Assembly: GCA_015063625.1 (NCBI GenBank)
Contig: SVTT01000011.1
Location: forward strand, 1 to 62,287
Direction of reading: 5' to 3'
From: Oscillospiraceae bacterium
GTDB lineage: Bacteria; Bacillota; Clostridia; Oscillospirales; CAG-272
DNA: 62,287 nt
Positions within the stretch are counted from its first letter, which is position 1; each line of letters opens with the position of its first letter. The notes under the pieces were generated by a model, which was given only the letters and a program-made list of their open reading frames with translations, had not been told where the DNA came from and did not search any database. The position numbers and the translations under genes were made by a program. This document shows positions 27,251-36,140 of the stretch, in pieces.

Positions 27251-28081
27251 TTACTTAGCGTTTCTGCGTTTTACGATGAATTTATCGGTTCTTGCCTTCT
27301 TGTTACGGGTCTTGTAACCGAGGGCGGGCTTGCCCCAAGGAGTTACGGGAGAGGGACGACCCACAGGGGACTTGCCCTCACCACCGCCGTGGGGGTGATC
27401 GCAGGGGTTCATGACCGAGCCGCGCACGGTGGGACGGATGCCCTTGTGACGGGTCTTACCTGCTTTACCGACCTTGACGGTGTCGTGCTCGACGTTACCG
27501 ACCTGGCCGATGGTTGCCTTGCAGTCAAGGCGAATGATGCGAACCTCACCGGAGGGAAGTCTGACCTGTGCAACACCGTTCTCCTTCGCGATCAGCTGTG
27601 CGAACACGCCTGCGGAGCGAACCAGCTGGGCGCCCTTGCCGGGGTAGAGCTCAATGTTGTGGATCAGCGTACCGACGGGGATGTTGGCAATGGGCAGGGT
27701 GTTACCGGGCTTGATATCTGCCTCGGCGCCTGCGTAGAGCACGTCGCCTGCGGTCACGCCGACAGGAGCGATAACATAGCTCTTCTCGCCCTCTGCGTTC
27801 TGCAGAAGCGCGATATATGCGCTGCGGTTAGGGTCGTACTCGATACCGACAACCGTTGCGGGAGAGGTGCTGTTTCTCTTGAAGTCGATGATTCTGTACT
27901 TGACCTTGTTGCCGCCGCCGCGATGACGGACCGTGATGCGGCCGTAGCTGTTACGACCCGAATTCTTCTTCTTGATGACGACAAGGCTCTTCTCGGGGGT
28001 GAACTTGGTCAGCTCCTCGAAGGTAGGAACCGTCATCTGACGTCTTGCCGGGGTAGTCGGCTTATACTTAATTGTAGGCAT
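27251..28081 (-). CDS. rplB: 50S ribosomal protein L2
   Basis: A 276-aa protein essential for peptidyl transfer. It shows [14 protein letters not shown] at the start, and the functionally critical [18 protein letters not shown] loop (conserved His) near residue 225. Confidence 0.98.
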   Translation of the reverse strand: MPTIKYKPTTPARRQMTVPTFEELTKFTPEKSLVVIKKKNSGRNSYGRITVRHRGGGNKVKYRIIDFKRNSTSPATVVGIEYDPNRSAYIALLQNAEGEKSYVIAPVGVTAGDVLYAGAEADIKPGNTLPIANIPVGTLIHNIELYPGKGAQLVRSAGVFAQLIAKENGVAQVRLPSGEVRIIRLDCKATIGQVGNVEHDTVKVGKAGKTRHKGIRPTVRGSVMNPCDHPHGGGEGKSPVGRPSPVTPWGKPALGYKTRNKKARTDKFIVKRRNAK

Positions 28082-28102
28082 TATTTTCTAAACCTCCTAC
28101 TC

Positions 28103-28396
28103 TTACTTCATACCATCGAAGAACTCGATGGTCTTGGATTTCTCGGTCAGGGTGACGATGGCCTTCTTCCACTCGGAAGTGTAGCCTGCGTGCACGCCCA
28201 TTCTCTTGGGCTTCTTCTTCATGTTGATCGTGTTGACCGACTCGACCTCAACCTTGAACATTTCCTCAACTGCGTGAGCGATATCTGCCTTGGTGGCACG
28301 GCTCTGCACCTTGAAAACGTACTTCTTAGCATCAAGCATGTCCATGCTTGCTTCCGTGATGATCGGCTTAATGATGATATCCTCTACCATTCTCAT
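28103..28396 (-). CDS. rplW: 50S ribosomal protein L23
   Basis: A 97-aa tunnel-exit protein. It has [20 protein letters not shown] and [19 protein letters not shown]. The ATG at 28396 overlaps the rplD stop by one base (TAATG), and GGAGGTG lies 8 nt upstream. Confidence 0.96.
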   Translation of the reverse strand: MRMVEDIIIKPIITEASMDMLDAKKYVFKVQSRATKADIAHAVEEMFKVEVESVNTINMKKKPKRMGVHAGYTSEWKKAIVTLTEKSKTIEFFDGMK

Positions 28397-29019
28397 TATG
28401 CGTACACCTCCTCAAGCTTCGCAACGGCATCCTTGGCGATAATGAACTTATCGGCATTCAGCACGTCGTATACATTCATCGTGTTGTACTGGGTGGTCTT
28501 GACACCGGGGATGTTTGCGCAGCTCTTGATGACCTTCGCATCCACCTCGGGAAGCACGATCAGAGCCTTCTTATCAGCGCCGAGTGCCTTCAGCATGGCA
28601 ACCATGGTCTTGGTGGAGTAATCAGCGGCGCTGATCGCTTCCACGACCATCAGATCGCCTGCGGCAACCTTAGAGGACAGCGCACTGAAGAGCGCCACTC
28701 TCTTGGTCTTCTTGTTCATACCGGTGCGGTAGTCACGGGGCTTCGGGCCCAGTGCGATGCCACCGTGAGTCCACTGGGGTGCACGAGTGGAGCCCTGACG
28801 AGCTCTGCCGGTGCCCTTCTGTCTCCAGGGCTTCTTGCCGCCGCCCGAAACCTCGGTGCGGGTCAGAGTGGACTGGGTGCCCTGTCTCTGATTCATCAGA
28901 TATGCACGAACTGCTGCGTGGAGGACAGCACCGTTTACCTCTCTGCCGAAGATCATATCGGACAGATCAATGTTGCCGACAGGTTCGCCGGCCATGTTAT
29001 AAACCTTTACGTTTGGCAT
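28396..29019 (-). CDS. rplD: 50S ribosomal protein L4
   Basis: A 207-aa protein. The loop [20 protein letters not shown] and RSPQWTHGG-type sequence ([18 protein letters not shown]) are the hallmarks. In enteric bacteria L4 represses its own operon; whether that applies to the long leader here is unknown. Confidence 0.97.
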   Translation of the reverse strand: MPNVKVYNMAGEPVGNIDLSDMIFGREVNGAVLHAAVRAYLMNQRQGTQSTLTRTEVSGGGKKPWRQKGTGRARQGSTRAPQWTHGGIALGPKPRDYRTGMNKKTKRVALFSALSSKVAAGDLMVVEAISAADYSTKTMVAMLKALGADKKALIVLPEVDAKVIKSCANIPGVKTTQYNTMNVYDVLNADKFIIAKDAVAKLEEVYA

Positions 29020-29037
29020 GGTATTTCCTCCTTCCGC

Positions 29038-29667
29038 TTAGTGCTTGACCGAGTCGCGGATGAACACGATGCCGTTCTTGGCGCCGGGAATGGCACCCTT
29101 GACAGCAATGAGGTTCTTCTCTGCGTCGATCTTGACAACCTTGAGATTCAGAACAGTGACCTGCTCGTCACCGTACTGGCCTGCCATCTTCTTGTTCTTA
29201 AAGATGCGGGCGGGGTCGATCACACCCATAGAACCGGACTGACGGTGGATGGGACCGATACCGTGAGTTGCACCGAGCTTGTGCAGATTCCATCTCTTGA
29301 TGGCACCGGTGTAACCGCGACCTTTGGTGGTACCGGTCACATCAACCTTGTCGCCTGCGGCAAAGGTCTCTGCGGTGATGACGTCGCCGACGTTCAGTGC
29401 GGCGCAGTCCTCAAGGCGAAACTCCTTCAGATGCTTCTTTGCGGCAACGCCTGCCTTTGCAAAGTGGCCCTTCATGGGCTTGTTCACCTGCTTCTCCTTG
29501 GCGTCGATGAAGCCAAGCTGTACGGCATCATAGCCGTCGTTTTCGGCGGTCTTCTTCTGTGCGACGACGCACGGGCCCGCCTCGATAACCGTAACCGGGA
29601 TCACATTTCCGACTTCGTCGAAAATCTGAGTCATACCGATCTTCTTACCGATAATACCCTTTTTCAT
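29038..29667 (-). CDS. rplC: 50S ribosomal protein L3
   Basis: A 209-aa early assembly protein. It begins [20 protein letters not shown], with the tip loop [31 protein letters not shown] precedes the ATG. Confidence 0.98.
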   Translation of the reverse strand: MKKGIIGKKIGMTQIFDEVGNVIPVTVIEAGPCVVAQKKTAENDGYDAVQLGFIDAKEKQVNKPMKGHFAKAGVAAKKHLKEFRLEDCAALNVGDVITAETFAAGDKVDVTGTTKGRGYTGAIKRWNLHKLGATHGIGPIHRQSGSMGVIDPARIFKNKKMAGQYGDEQVTVLNLKVVKIDAEKNLIAVKGAIPGAKNGIVFIRDSVKH

Positions 29668-29781
29668 GTTGTTTCCTCCTGTAGGTTATTGGTTGACGCT
29701 TGAAATTTCCCGTTTTGGGCTACGTCAACATGACCGACAAAGAGTCGGATCTCTCCGACAGTTTGCGTTTTGCCGTGCCGA

Positions 29782-30093
29782 TCAGAGCTTGATCTCGATC
29801 TCAACACCGGCGGGAAGTTCGATGTTCATCAGAGCGTCCACGGTCTTCTGAGTGGGCTTGATGATATCGATGAGTCTTTTGTGCGTGCGCATTTCGAACT
29901 GCTCACGGCTATCCTTGTACTTATGCACCGCGCGAAGGATGGTGATGATCTCCTTCTTCGTGGGCAGCGGTACAGGACCCGAAACGGCTGCACCGTTTCT
30001 CTTGGCAACCTCTACGATCTTCTCTGCTGCGGTATCGATGAGAGTGTGGTCGTAGCTGGTAAGTCTGACTCTGATCTTTTCCTTGACTGCCAT
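29782..30093 (-). CDS. rpsJ: 30S ribosomal protein S10
   Basis: A 103-aa protein, first gene of the S10-spc-alpha superoperon. [20 protein letters not shown] and [20 protein letters not shown] are conserved. AAAAGGAGG precedes the ATG. rpsL, rpsG, fusA and tuf, often just upstream in other bacteria, are not in this window. Confidence 0.98.
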   Translation of the reverse strand: MAVKEKIRVRLTSYDHTLIDTAAEKIVEVAKRNGAAVSGPVPLPTKKEIITILRAVHKYKDSREQFEMRTHKRLIDIIKPTQKTVDALMNIELPAGVEIEIKL

Positions 30094-30404
30094 CTGTTTT
30101 GCCTCCTTTTTGAATTCTGCGTCCCGTGCGGGCGTGCCTTATAATTAATGAAGACTTGCAGCAACGGTCCGCATTTCGCATTGGGGCGAGAACGCCTTGA
30201 CACCGTGCCGAGTGTTTCTTCCATCCCCCGACAAAAACCGGATTTGCCCACACCAGCATTGCATGGGTAGTTTCCGGGGGTTAGGGACGGGGGCAGAAGC
30301 CTTCGGCGCATGTCTTACGTGCTCAATCGCCCGATTGAAACGGACATACTCTGCGAAAATTCCCCGCTTACGCGGCAACCTCTCGCTTCATCGCATATCA
30401 GACT
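30094..30404 (-). promoter_or_regulatory. Long leader of the S10 superoperon
   Basis: About 310 nt separate the predicted transcription start from rpsJ. The leader contains complementary blocks, e.g. CCCCCGGAAAC (30271-30281 region) with GTCGGGGG further along, so it can fold. An in-frame 77-codon reading frame inside it has no ribosome binding site. I cannot match it to a named r-protein leader family by eye. Confidence 0.55.
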
Positions 30405-30409
30405 CGTAT

Positions 30410-30438
30410 ATTTTAGCATATTCTTACTCAAATTGCAA
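30410..30438 (-). promoter_or_regulatory. Promoter of the ribosomal superoperon
   Basis: On the minus strand, TTGCAA (30433-30438), a 17-nt spacer ending TGC (extended -10), and TAAAAT (30410-30415). It is the best promoter match upstream of rpsJ. The remaining upstream stretch (30440-30845) is AT-rich, with a partial hairpin around 30520-30550 and no gene. Confidence 0.7.
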
Positions 30439-30845
30439 TTGTATGTTTGATAGAACTTTTACAGAAATAATCAGCATAAAATATGCAACTTATACAAAAA
30501 CAAAGGATTTTTGCCCTCAAAAGTGCCCTAAAAGTGCGTTTTCAGGGCATGCTTAGTGCTTTTTTGAGCAGGGTTCGAAATTTTTTTGACATTTCGTTGT
30601 TTTGTTGATCATTTGTATACGTTTTCAGAGGAATTAACAGAGCAACCGATCCCTGTGACCGTGCAGAGAAAGAAGAGATTGTCCCTGTGATCCCCCCTCT
30701 TTCAGTACGCAAAACACTTCCTTATATATATAGGGGACATGCGGGCGCAATCTGTCGATCATTTTTTTGATTTTCGCGCCATTTGATACAATTTGTTCAT
30801 ATTTTTTTGCTATACTGCTTCCAACGACCTTCAAAGGAGGCTCTC

Positions 30846-31661
30846 TTGAAACGCTCTTTATTTTCTCTGCGCTTTTATCTGATCCTCACCGCCGCGCTCT
30901 CACTCATCGGTGCGGTACTGCGCAGTCTGTCCTTTCTGCAATTTGACCGAGAGCTCGGCTACTTTGACCAAGGTGCAGCTCTGCCGATGCTCTTCTCGAT
31001 CCTCACTGTGACGACACTTGCCCTCACCGCCACCCTGCCCCTGCTGGTCAAGGATCACACCCTGCCTCGCGAGCGCGCCAAGCCGAGCATTCTGCTTCTC
31101 TCGGCAAACGGCATCGCGGCACTGGCGTTCGCCCTCAACCTTGTGCGCGGCACGCTGATCAGAGGGCAATTCAAGGTTCCCGTTCTCGTCTGGCTGCTCG
31201 GTCTTGCCGCCATGATCGGCGCCATCGCCTACTTTGTGATCGGTCTTTTGGTGGATTCTCCCAAGTCCGACACGCTGGTGATCTGCGGCGTCTGCGTGAT
31301 CCTCGCCCTCGCGTGCCTGCTCTCCTTTACCTATTTTGATCCCTACACGCAGATGAACGCCCCACACAAGACCACCAACCATATGGCGCTGATCCTGCTG
31401 ATGCTTTATACGATCTATGAGCTTCGCGCCGTCAGCGGTCGTATGATGCCCCGTGCGCTCTACACCGCCTCGCTTGCGGCATTTTTCTTGTGCTTCACCG
31501 TCGGGCTTTCGAATCTCTTTGCCTTCACCGCAGGCATTTACACCGATATCACCTATCTTGCACAGGACCTTTTGTTGCTTGCTCTCTCCGCCTACATCGG
31601 GATCCGCGTTGTCGGGGACGTCAAGGCAAGCTCGGTCACAGAAAGCGAGAGCCGCGTATGA
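30846..31661 (+). CDS. Polytopic membrane protein, function unknown
   Basis: A 271-aa protein with about eight hydrophobic helices and short loops. The N-terminus is basic (LKRSLFSLRFY) and is followed by LILTAALSLIGAVLRSLSFL. The TTG at 30846 is chosen because AAAGGAGG sits 5 nt upstream; an in-frame ATG at 30783 has no ribosome binding site. It is coupled to the HTH protein gene by an ATGA overlap. No family is recognised. Confidence 0.75.
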   Translation: MKRSLFSLRFYLILTAALSLIGAVLRSLSFLQFDRELGYFDQGAALPMLFSILTVTTLALTATLPLLVKDHTLPRERAKPSILLLSANGIAALAFALNLVRGTLIRGQFKVPVLVWLLGLAAMIGAIAYFVIGLLVDSPKSDTLVICGVCVILALACLLSFTYFDPYTQMNAPHKTTNHMALILLMLYTIYELRAVSGRMMPRALYTASLAAFFLCFTVGLSNLFAFTAGIYTDITYLAQDLLLLALSAYIGIRVVGDVKASSVTESESRV

Positions 31662-32194
31662 GCGTTGAGAACAGGATCCGCTGGCTTCACAAGCGCATTG
31701 CCGATCGCCGCTACCCCAACGCGAGCCGTCTTGCCGAGCGCTTTGGCATCTCGCACCGCCAGGCACAGCGCGACGTGGATTTTTTAAAAAATTCGATGGG
31801 CGCCCCCCTTTCCTACGATGCCGCACGCCGCGGCTTCTACTACACCGAGGAGTTCTCTCTTCCCTCCTATACCGTTCTTGCCAGCGATCAGGATTACGTC
31901 GACACCGTAACAGGTGCGCCCGGTCGCCTCGCAGAGGAGGAATTTGTGCAGATGGAGATCCCCTACACGGCAGTGCTACACATCCCCGACAAGCTCACCC
32001 GCATCGAGCTCCAGCGCTTTATCGTGGGCGAGGAGGCAAGGGGGGATTACATCTGCGAATTTCAGAACGTGGAAATGTTTCTCGGCGTGCTCTTCAACAC
32101 AGAGCGACCGCTGACCGTGAAGAAGCCGGGTTGGCTGCGTGAGCGCCTTGTCGCCGCTGCACGCCGCGTGCTTGAGCACCACAAGGAGTCTTAA
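31658..32194 (+). CDS. HTH-domain (DeoR/WYL-type) regulator, short form
   Basis: A 178-aa protein. The N-terminal winged helix-turn-helix (about 5-60; RYPNASRLAERFGISHRQAQRDVDFLKNSMGAPLSYD) is the HTH_11 type seen in WYL and DeoR regulators. The C-terminal part lacks an obvious WYL triad and is shorter than a full WYL protein (about 300 aa). ATG overlaps the stop of the membrane protein gene, so the pair probably forms a sensor/regulator unit. Confidence 0.75.
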   Translation: MSVENRIRWLHKRIADRRYPNASRLAERFGISHRQAQRDVDFLKNSMGAPLSYDAARRGFYYTEEFSLPSYTVLASDQDYVDTVTGAPGRLAEEEFVQMEIPYTAVLHIPDKLTRIELQRFIVGEEARGDYICEFQNVEMFLGVLFNTERPLTVKKPGWLRERLVAAARRVLEHHKES

Positions 32195-32208
32195 GCCTCC
32201 GCTTCCTT

Positions 32209-32242
32209 GAAGCGAGCAGCCCGATACAGGGCTGCTCGCTTC
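32209..32242. terminator. 14-bp stem hairpin after the HTH gene
   Basis: GAAGCGAGCAGCCC and its perfect complement with a 6-nt loop. The T-run is poor, so termination strength is uncertain. Confidence 0.6.
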
Positions 32243-32281
32243 GGACATTTCTGAAAAAATGCACTTTTTTCAAAAAAACAC

Positions 32282-32310
32282 TTGACAACCAAGCTTTTAT
32301 GTGCTATAAT
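32282..32310 (+). promoter_or_regulatory. Consensus promoter of rplJ-rplL
   Basis: TTGACA, a 17-nt spacer ending TGC, and TATAAT, a full consensus with extended -10. Confidence 0.9.
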
Positions 32311-32315
32311 GCCAC

Positions 32316-32458
32316 CGTTATCCAAAGACAGCAGGTTCCCGTAAAGGTAGCGTTGCTACTCCCCTGCCGAGGACGATCCACTTTTTCATATTGGAGTGTA
32401 TCTTTCTTCGTGCCGGGGTGATTATGCGACCTCGCGGGAGAAAGATTTTTTTATATCC
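32316..32458 (+). promoter_or_regulatory. Ribosomal protein L10 leader
   Basis: The untranslated region between the promoter and rplJ shows the L10-leader arrangement. GCAGGTTCCCGTAAAGGTAG and CTCCCCTGCCGAGGACG form the conserved early part. A later pair, ATCTTTCT and AGAAAGAT followed by a T7 run, looks like an attenuator terminator. Binding of the L10-L12 complex to this RNA is the established control in Bacillota. Confidence 0.85.
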
Positions 32459-32486
32459 ATCACACTTCGGGAGGTGAAAAAAGAAA

Positions 32487-33002
32487 ATGCCCAGCAAAGT
32501 TATTCTCGAACAAAAGCAGCAGGCTGTTGCAGAACTGGCTGAAAAGATCAAGAACTCGGTTTCCGGCGTTCTGGTCAACTACCAGGGTATCACGGTTGAG
32601 GACGACACCGCTATGCGTAAGGCTCTGCGTGAAGCAGGCGTCAAATACATGGTCGTGAAGAATTCTCTCACCGGTCGCGCATGCGAGTCTGTCGGCTATG
32701 GCGATATCAAGCAGTACCTCAACGGTATGACCGCGATCGCTATCAGCGAGACCGACGCAGTTGCCCCCGCTAAGATCCTGAAGAAGTACGCCGAAAAGGT
32801 TGAATCCTTCAAGATCCTCGCAGGCTACCTGGACGGTGCCGTGATCGACGAAAAGACTGTGACCGAGCTTGCAGACATTCCGAGCAAGGAAGTGCTCATC
32901 GCAAAGTTCCTCGGCAGCATCCAGTCCCCTCTGTACGGTCTGGCTTACGCTCTGCAGGCAATCGCGGACAAGCAGTCCGAGGATGCCCCCGCCGCAGAAT
33001 AA
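32487..33002 (+). CDS. rplJ: 50S ribosomal protein L10
   Basis: A 171-aa stalk base protein. It begins MPSKVILEQKQQAVAELAEK, contains the VKNSLTGRAC block, and has a C-terminal helix that anchors L7/L12 dimers. GGGAGGTG precedes the ATG. It stands as a rplJ-rplL pair without rplK-rplA. Confidence 0.97.
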   Translation: MPSKVILEQKQQAVAELAEKIKNSVSGVLVNYQGITVEDDTAMRKALREAGVKYMVVKNSLTGRACESVGYGDIKQYLNGMTAIAISETDAVAPAKILKKYAEKVESFKILAGYLDGAVIDEKTVTELADIPSKEVLIAKFLGSIQSPLYGLAYALQAIADKQSEDAPAAE

Positions 33003-33100
33003 TCGACCTTTCAACGACGGTTGCCGCGTAAAGGCAACAAACGCGCGTGACGCTTCACGCACAAAAAATTTAAATTTCCATTTTCAGGAGGTTACGTAAA

Positions 33101-33478
33101 ATGGCTAGCGAAAAGATCATGGCTATGGTTGAAGAGATCAAATCTCTGACGATTCTTGAGCTCAATGAGCTCGTTAAGGCAGTTGAGGAGGAGTTCGGCG
33201 TTTCCGCTGCTCCCGTTGCTGCTGTTGCTGTCGGCGGCGCTGCTGCCGCTCCCGCTGTTGAGGAGAAGACCGAGTTTGACGTCATCCTCGCTTCCTTCGG
33301 TGCTAACAAGCTTGGCGTTATCAAGGCTGTCCGTGAGATCACCGGTCTTGGCCTGAAGGACGCTAAGGACCTTGTCGAGGCTGCTCCCAAGGCAATCAAG
33401 GAGGGTGTCAGCAAGGAAGAGGCTGAGTCCCTCAAGAAGGCTCTCGAAGAGGCCGGCGCGACGGTTGAAGTTAAGTAA
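33101..33478 (+). CDS. rplL: 50S ribosomal protein L7/L12
   Basis: A 125-aa stalk protein. It has an N-terminal dimerisation domain, an Ala/Val-rich hinge (about 36-52), and a C-terminal domain with [20 protein letters not shown] that recruits translational GTPases. CAGGAGG lies upstream. Confidence 0.98.
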   Translation: MASEKIMAMVEEIKSLTILELNELVKAVEEEFGVSAAPVAAVAVGGAAAAPAVEEKTEFDVILASFGANKLGVIKAVREITGLGLKDAKDLVEAAPKAIKEGVSKEEAESLKKALEEAGATVEVK

Positions 33479-33509
33479 TTTTCACCGTTCCACATTGACT
33501 GCTGTACAG

Positions 33510-33540
33510 AAAAAGCGGATGCTATGCATCCGCTTTTTTG
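33510..33540 (+). terminator. Terminator of rplJ-rplL
   Basis: AAAAAGCGGATGC, loop TAT, and the complement ending in TTTTTT. Confidence 0.9.
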
Positions 33541-33712
33541 TTTTTTCAACATTCGCAGACATAATTTTCTAATTTTAGACTCAATTTTTCCATTTTCAAA
33601 ATATGAAATTTCCAACAACAATGAAATGGATCGGTTCTTCGCGCCCGTGGGGCAATTTGTCGGCGACCCTCGGAGCGCACCGACAAATTGCTGAAAAACC
33701 TTCCTCGAACAG

Positions 33713-33742
33713 TTGACATTTCCAACATTAATATGTTACAAT
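33713..33742 (+). promoter_or_regulatory. Promoter of the aldolase operon
   Basis: TTGACA, an 18-nt spacer and TACAAT, about 97 nt upstream of the aldolase start. Confidence 0.7.
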
Positions 33743-33839
33743 AATAATGTTATGATGGTTGATTATCGTCATCTCAACCTTTCGTATCGAACTGCAATAC
33801 ACATCAACAAAAAAGACAACAGAAACGGAGAAAACGAAC

Positions 33840-35453
33840 ATGTCTGATATAAAATTGCTTGATTGCACACTTCGCGACGGTGGTTACGTTAACGATTGGC
33901 TGTTTGGCCACGACAACATGGTCAGCATTTTTGAGCGTCTGGTGGATGCGGGAATGGAGATCATTGAGGTCGGCTTCCTTGACGAGCGCCGTCCCTTTGA
34001 TATGGATCGCAGCATTATGCCCGACACCGACAGCGTGGAGAAGATCTACGGCAAGCTTGACCGCAAACAGGCGATGGTCGTGGGCATGATCGATTACGGC
34101 ACCTGCTCACTTTCGCACATCAAGCCCGCCGCAGAAAGCTTCCTTGACGGCATCCGCGTCATCTTTAAAAAGCATCTGCGCGAGCCTGCCATGAGGTTCT
34201 GTGCCGAGCTGAAGGCTCTCGGCTACAAGGTGTTTGCACAGCTCGTTTCGGTCACCAGCTACAACGACGAGGAGATGCTGGATCTCGTGCGTCTTGCCAA
34301 CGAGGTCAAGCCCTATGCGGTTTCGATCGTTGACACCTACGGCCTTCTGCATCAGGATAATGTCATGCACTACTTTGAGCTGATCGACAACAACATGGAT
34401 CCCGAGATCTCGATCGGCTATCACGCGCACAACAACTTCCAGATGGGCTATGCCAACTGCATTGCCATGCTGACCAAAAAGGTGAACGACAACATCAAGC
34501 GCCCGATGGTCATTGACGGAACCATTTACGGCATGGGAAAGAGCGCGGGTAACGCGCCGCTTGAGCTGCTTGCCATGTATATGAACCAGCGCATGGGCAC
34601 GCACTATCAGATCAGTCAGATCTTAGAGGCAGTGGACGCCAACATCACCCAGTTCTATCAGGCACCCACCTGGGGCTATAATATGTTCTATTACCTTGCC
34701 GCCTCCAACGACTGCCACCCCAACTACGTTTCCTATCTGATGGACAAGCGTACCCTCTCGGTCAAGTCGATCAACGATCTGCTCGGCAAGCTGGAGGGCG
34801 AAAAGCAGCTGGCATTTGACAAGAAATATATCGAGCAGCTCTATATTGACTATCAAAAGAATGAGGTCAACGACGACGACGCCTGCGCTGCTCTGAAGAA
34901 GGCGTTTGCCGGCAAGAAGCTGCTGCTGGTCGGTCCCGGTGCTTCCATGAAGAATCAGTGCGCCAAGATCCGCCATTACGTGGAGGCGGAGAAGCCCACC
35001 ATCATCTCGATCAACCACATTCCGAGCGATCTTGTCCCCGACTATATTTTCCTCAGCAACGCCAAGCGCTACGTGCAGCTTGCCACCCGTCTTTCCAAGG
35101 AAAAGTACCCCATCATCGCCACCTCCAATGTCACGGGCACCACACCCGACGCCTTTGCCTATGTGCTCAATTTCAGCACGCTGATGGACAAGGACGCCGA
35201 ATTCGTGGACAACTCGCTTGCTATGATGCTCCGTGCAATGGTCAATCTGGGCGTGAAAACCGTGACGCTTGCGGGCTTTGACGGCTATTCCGCACGCCGC
35301 GCCAACTACTTTGACAGTGACATGGAATACGACTTCGTGAAGAAGAAGGTGGAATATCTCAACACCTACATGGAAAGCTTCCTCGCGTCCCTGAAGGATA
35401 CGCTGGAGGTCCGCTTCCTCACCGACACACGCTACAACACTGAGATCAGATGA
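33840..35453 (+). CDS. DRE-TIM aldolase fused to a C-terminal domain of uncertain type
   Basis: A 537-aa two-domain protein. The N-terminal part (about 1-270) is an HMGL-like/4-hydroxy-2-oxovalerate aldolase TIM barrel: CTLRDGGYVNDW at 9-20 holds the catalytic Arg-Asp, and the metal-binding His pair is in GYHAHNNFQMGYAN. The C-terminal part (about 360-537) begins KKLLLVGPGASMKNQ and resembles the Rossmann-like domain of DUF115 proteins involved in surface glycan assembly. The ATG at 33840 has only GGAG upstream. It opens a four-gene operon with a HAD phosphatase, a TPP enzyme and an epimerase, implying synthesis of a modified sugar or short-chain acyl precursor. The exact reaction is not determinable. 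Confidence 0.8.
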   Translation: MSDIKLLDCTLRDGGYVNDWLFGHDNMVSIFERLVDAGMEIIEVGFLDERRPFDMDRSIMPDTDSVEKIYGKLDRKQAMVVGMIDYGTCSLSHIKPAAESFLDGIRVIFKKHLREPAMRFCAELKALGYKVFAQLVSVTSYNDEEMLDLVRLANEVKPYAVSIVDTYGLLHQDNVMHYFELIDNNMDPEISIGYHAHNNFQMGYANCIAMLTKKVNDNIKRPMVIDGTIYGMGKSAGNAPLELLAMYMNQRMGTHYQISQILEAVDANITQFYQAPTWGYNMFYYLAASNDCHPNYVSYLMDKRTLSVKSINDLLGKLEGEKQLAFDKKYIEQLYIDYQKNEVNDDDACAALKKAFAGKKLLLVGPGASMKNQCAKIRHYVEAEKPTIISINHIPSDLVPDYIFLSNAKRYVQLATRLSKEKYPIIATSNVTGTTPDAFAYVLNFSTLMDKDAEFVDNSLAMMLRAMVNLGVKTVTLAGFDGYSARRANYFDSDMEYDFVKKKVEYLNTYMESFLASLKDTLEVRFLTDTRYNTEIR

Positions 35454-36124
35454 AACAGGCGCGCTATGATCTGGTGATCTTCGATCTGGACGGAACACTG
35501 CTCGACACGAGCGACGGAGTTCTTACCGCTGTCAGATACACCATTGATAAAATGGGCCTTGCACCGCTGAGCGAAGAGGTGCTCGCGACCTTTATCGGGC
35601 CGCCCATCCAAAACTCCATTGCCAAGGCATACGGCCTTGAGGGCGAGGTCGTGCAGGAGATCTCCGGCATTTTCAGAGATTATTACAGCAAGCCCGAGGC
35701 GCTCTTAAGGGCGACCCCCTATGAGGGGATCTTCCGCCTGCTTGAGGCGCTGGCGGAAAGCGGCATCAAGACGGCAGTGGCGACCTACAAGCGCGAGGAC
35801 TATGCCATCGACCTGCTTCGCCACTTCGGTTTTCACCGCTACATGAGCATCATGCACGGCGGCGACCACGAGAACAAGCTGAAAAAGCGTGACATCATCG
35901 AGCTTTGCATCAAGGAAAGCGGTGTGACCGACGTATCGCGCGTGGTCATGGTGGGCGACACCGACAACGACGCGATCGGCGCTGCCGCCATCGGTGCAGA
36001 CTTCATCGGCGTGACCTACGGCTTCGGCTTCCGTACTGCCTCGGACGTAGACGCCTTTGGCAATGTCGGAACGGCAAGCACCGTCGCTGAGGTGGCAGAC
36101 ATCGTGCTTCGTACCGCGAAATAA
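35450..36124 (+). CDS. HAD-IA family hydrolase (phosphoglycolate-phosphatase-like)
   Basis: A 224-aa phosphatase. Motif I is VIFDLDGTLLDTSDG (residues 7-21), a helical cap follows, motif III Lys lies near ENKLKKRD, and motif IV is VVMVGDTDNDAIGAAAIGAD. The start overlaps the aldolase stop (ATGA), so the two are translationally coupled. It probably removes phosphate from an intermediate of the operon's pathway. Confidence 0.88.
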   Translation: MKQARYDLVIFDLDGTLLDTSDGVLTAVRYTIDKMGLAPLSEEVLATFIGPPIQNSIAKAYGLEGEVVQEISGIFRDYYSKPEALLRATPYEGIFRLLEALAESGIKTAVATYKREDYAIDLLRHFGFHRYMSIMHGGDHENKLKKRDIIELCIKESGVTDVSRVVMVGDTDNDAIGAAAIGADFIGVTYGFGFRTASDVDAFGNVGTASTVAEVADIVLRTAK

Positions 36125-36140
36125 TAAGGAGATACAAGCT

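Noticed and set aside
26924-28621. Long plus-strand frames opposite the ribosomal genes
   Set aside because: Shadows of L2, L23, L4, S19 and neighbours, caused by strong codon bias.
30145-30378. A 77-codon minus-strand frame inside the S10 leader
   Set aside because: No ribosome binding site, no family resemblance, and it ends without coupling to rpsJ. Better explained as leader RNA.
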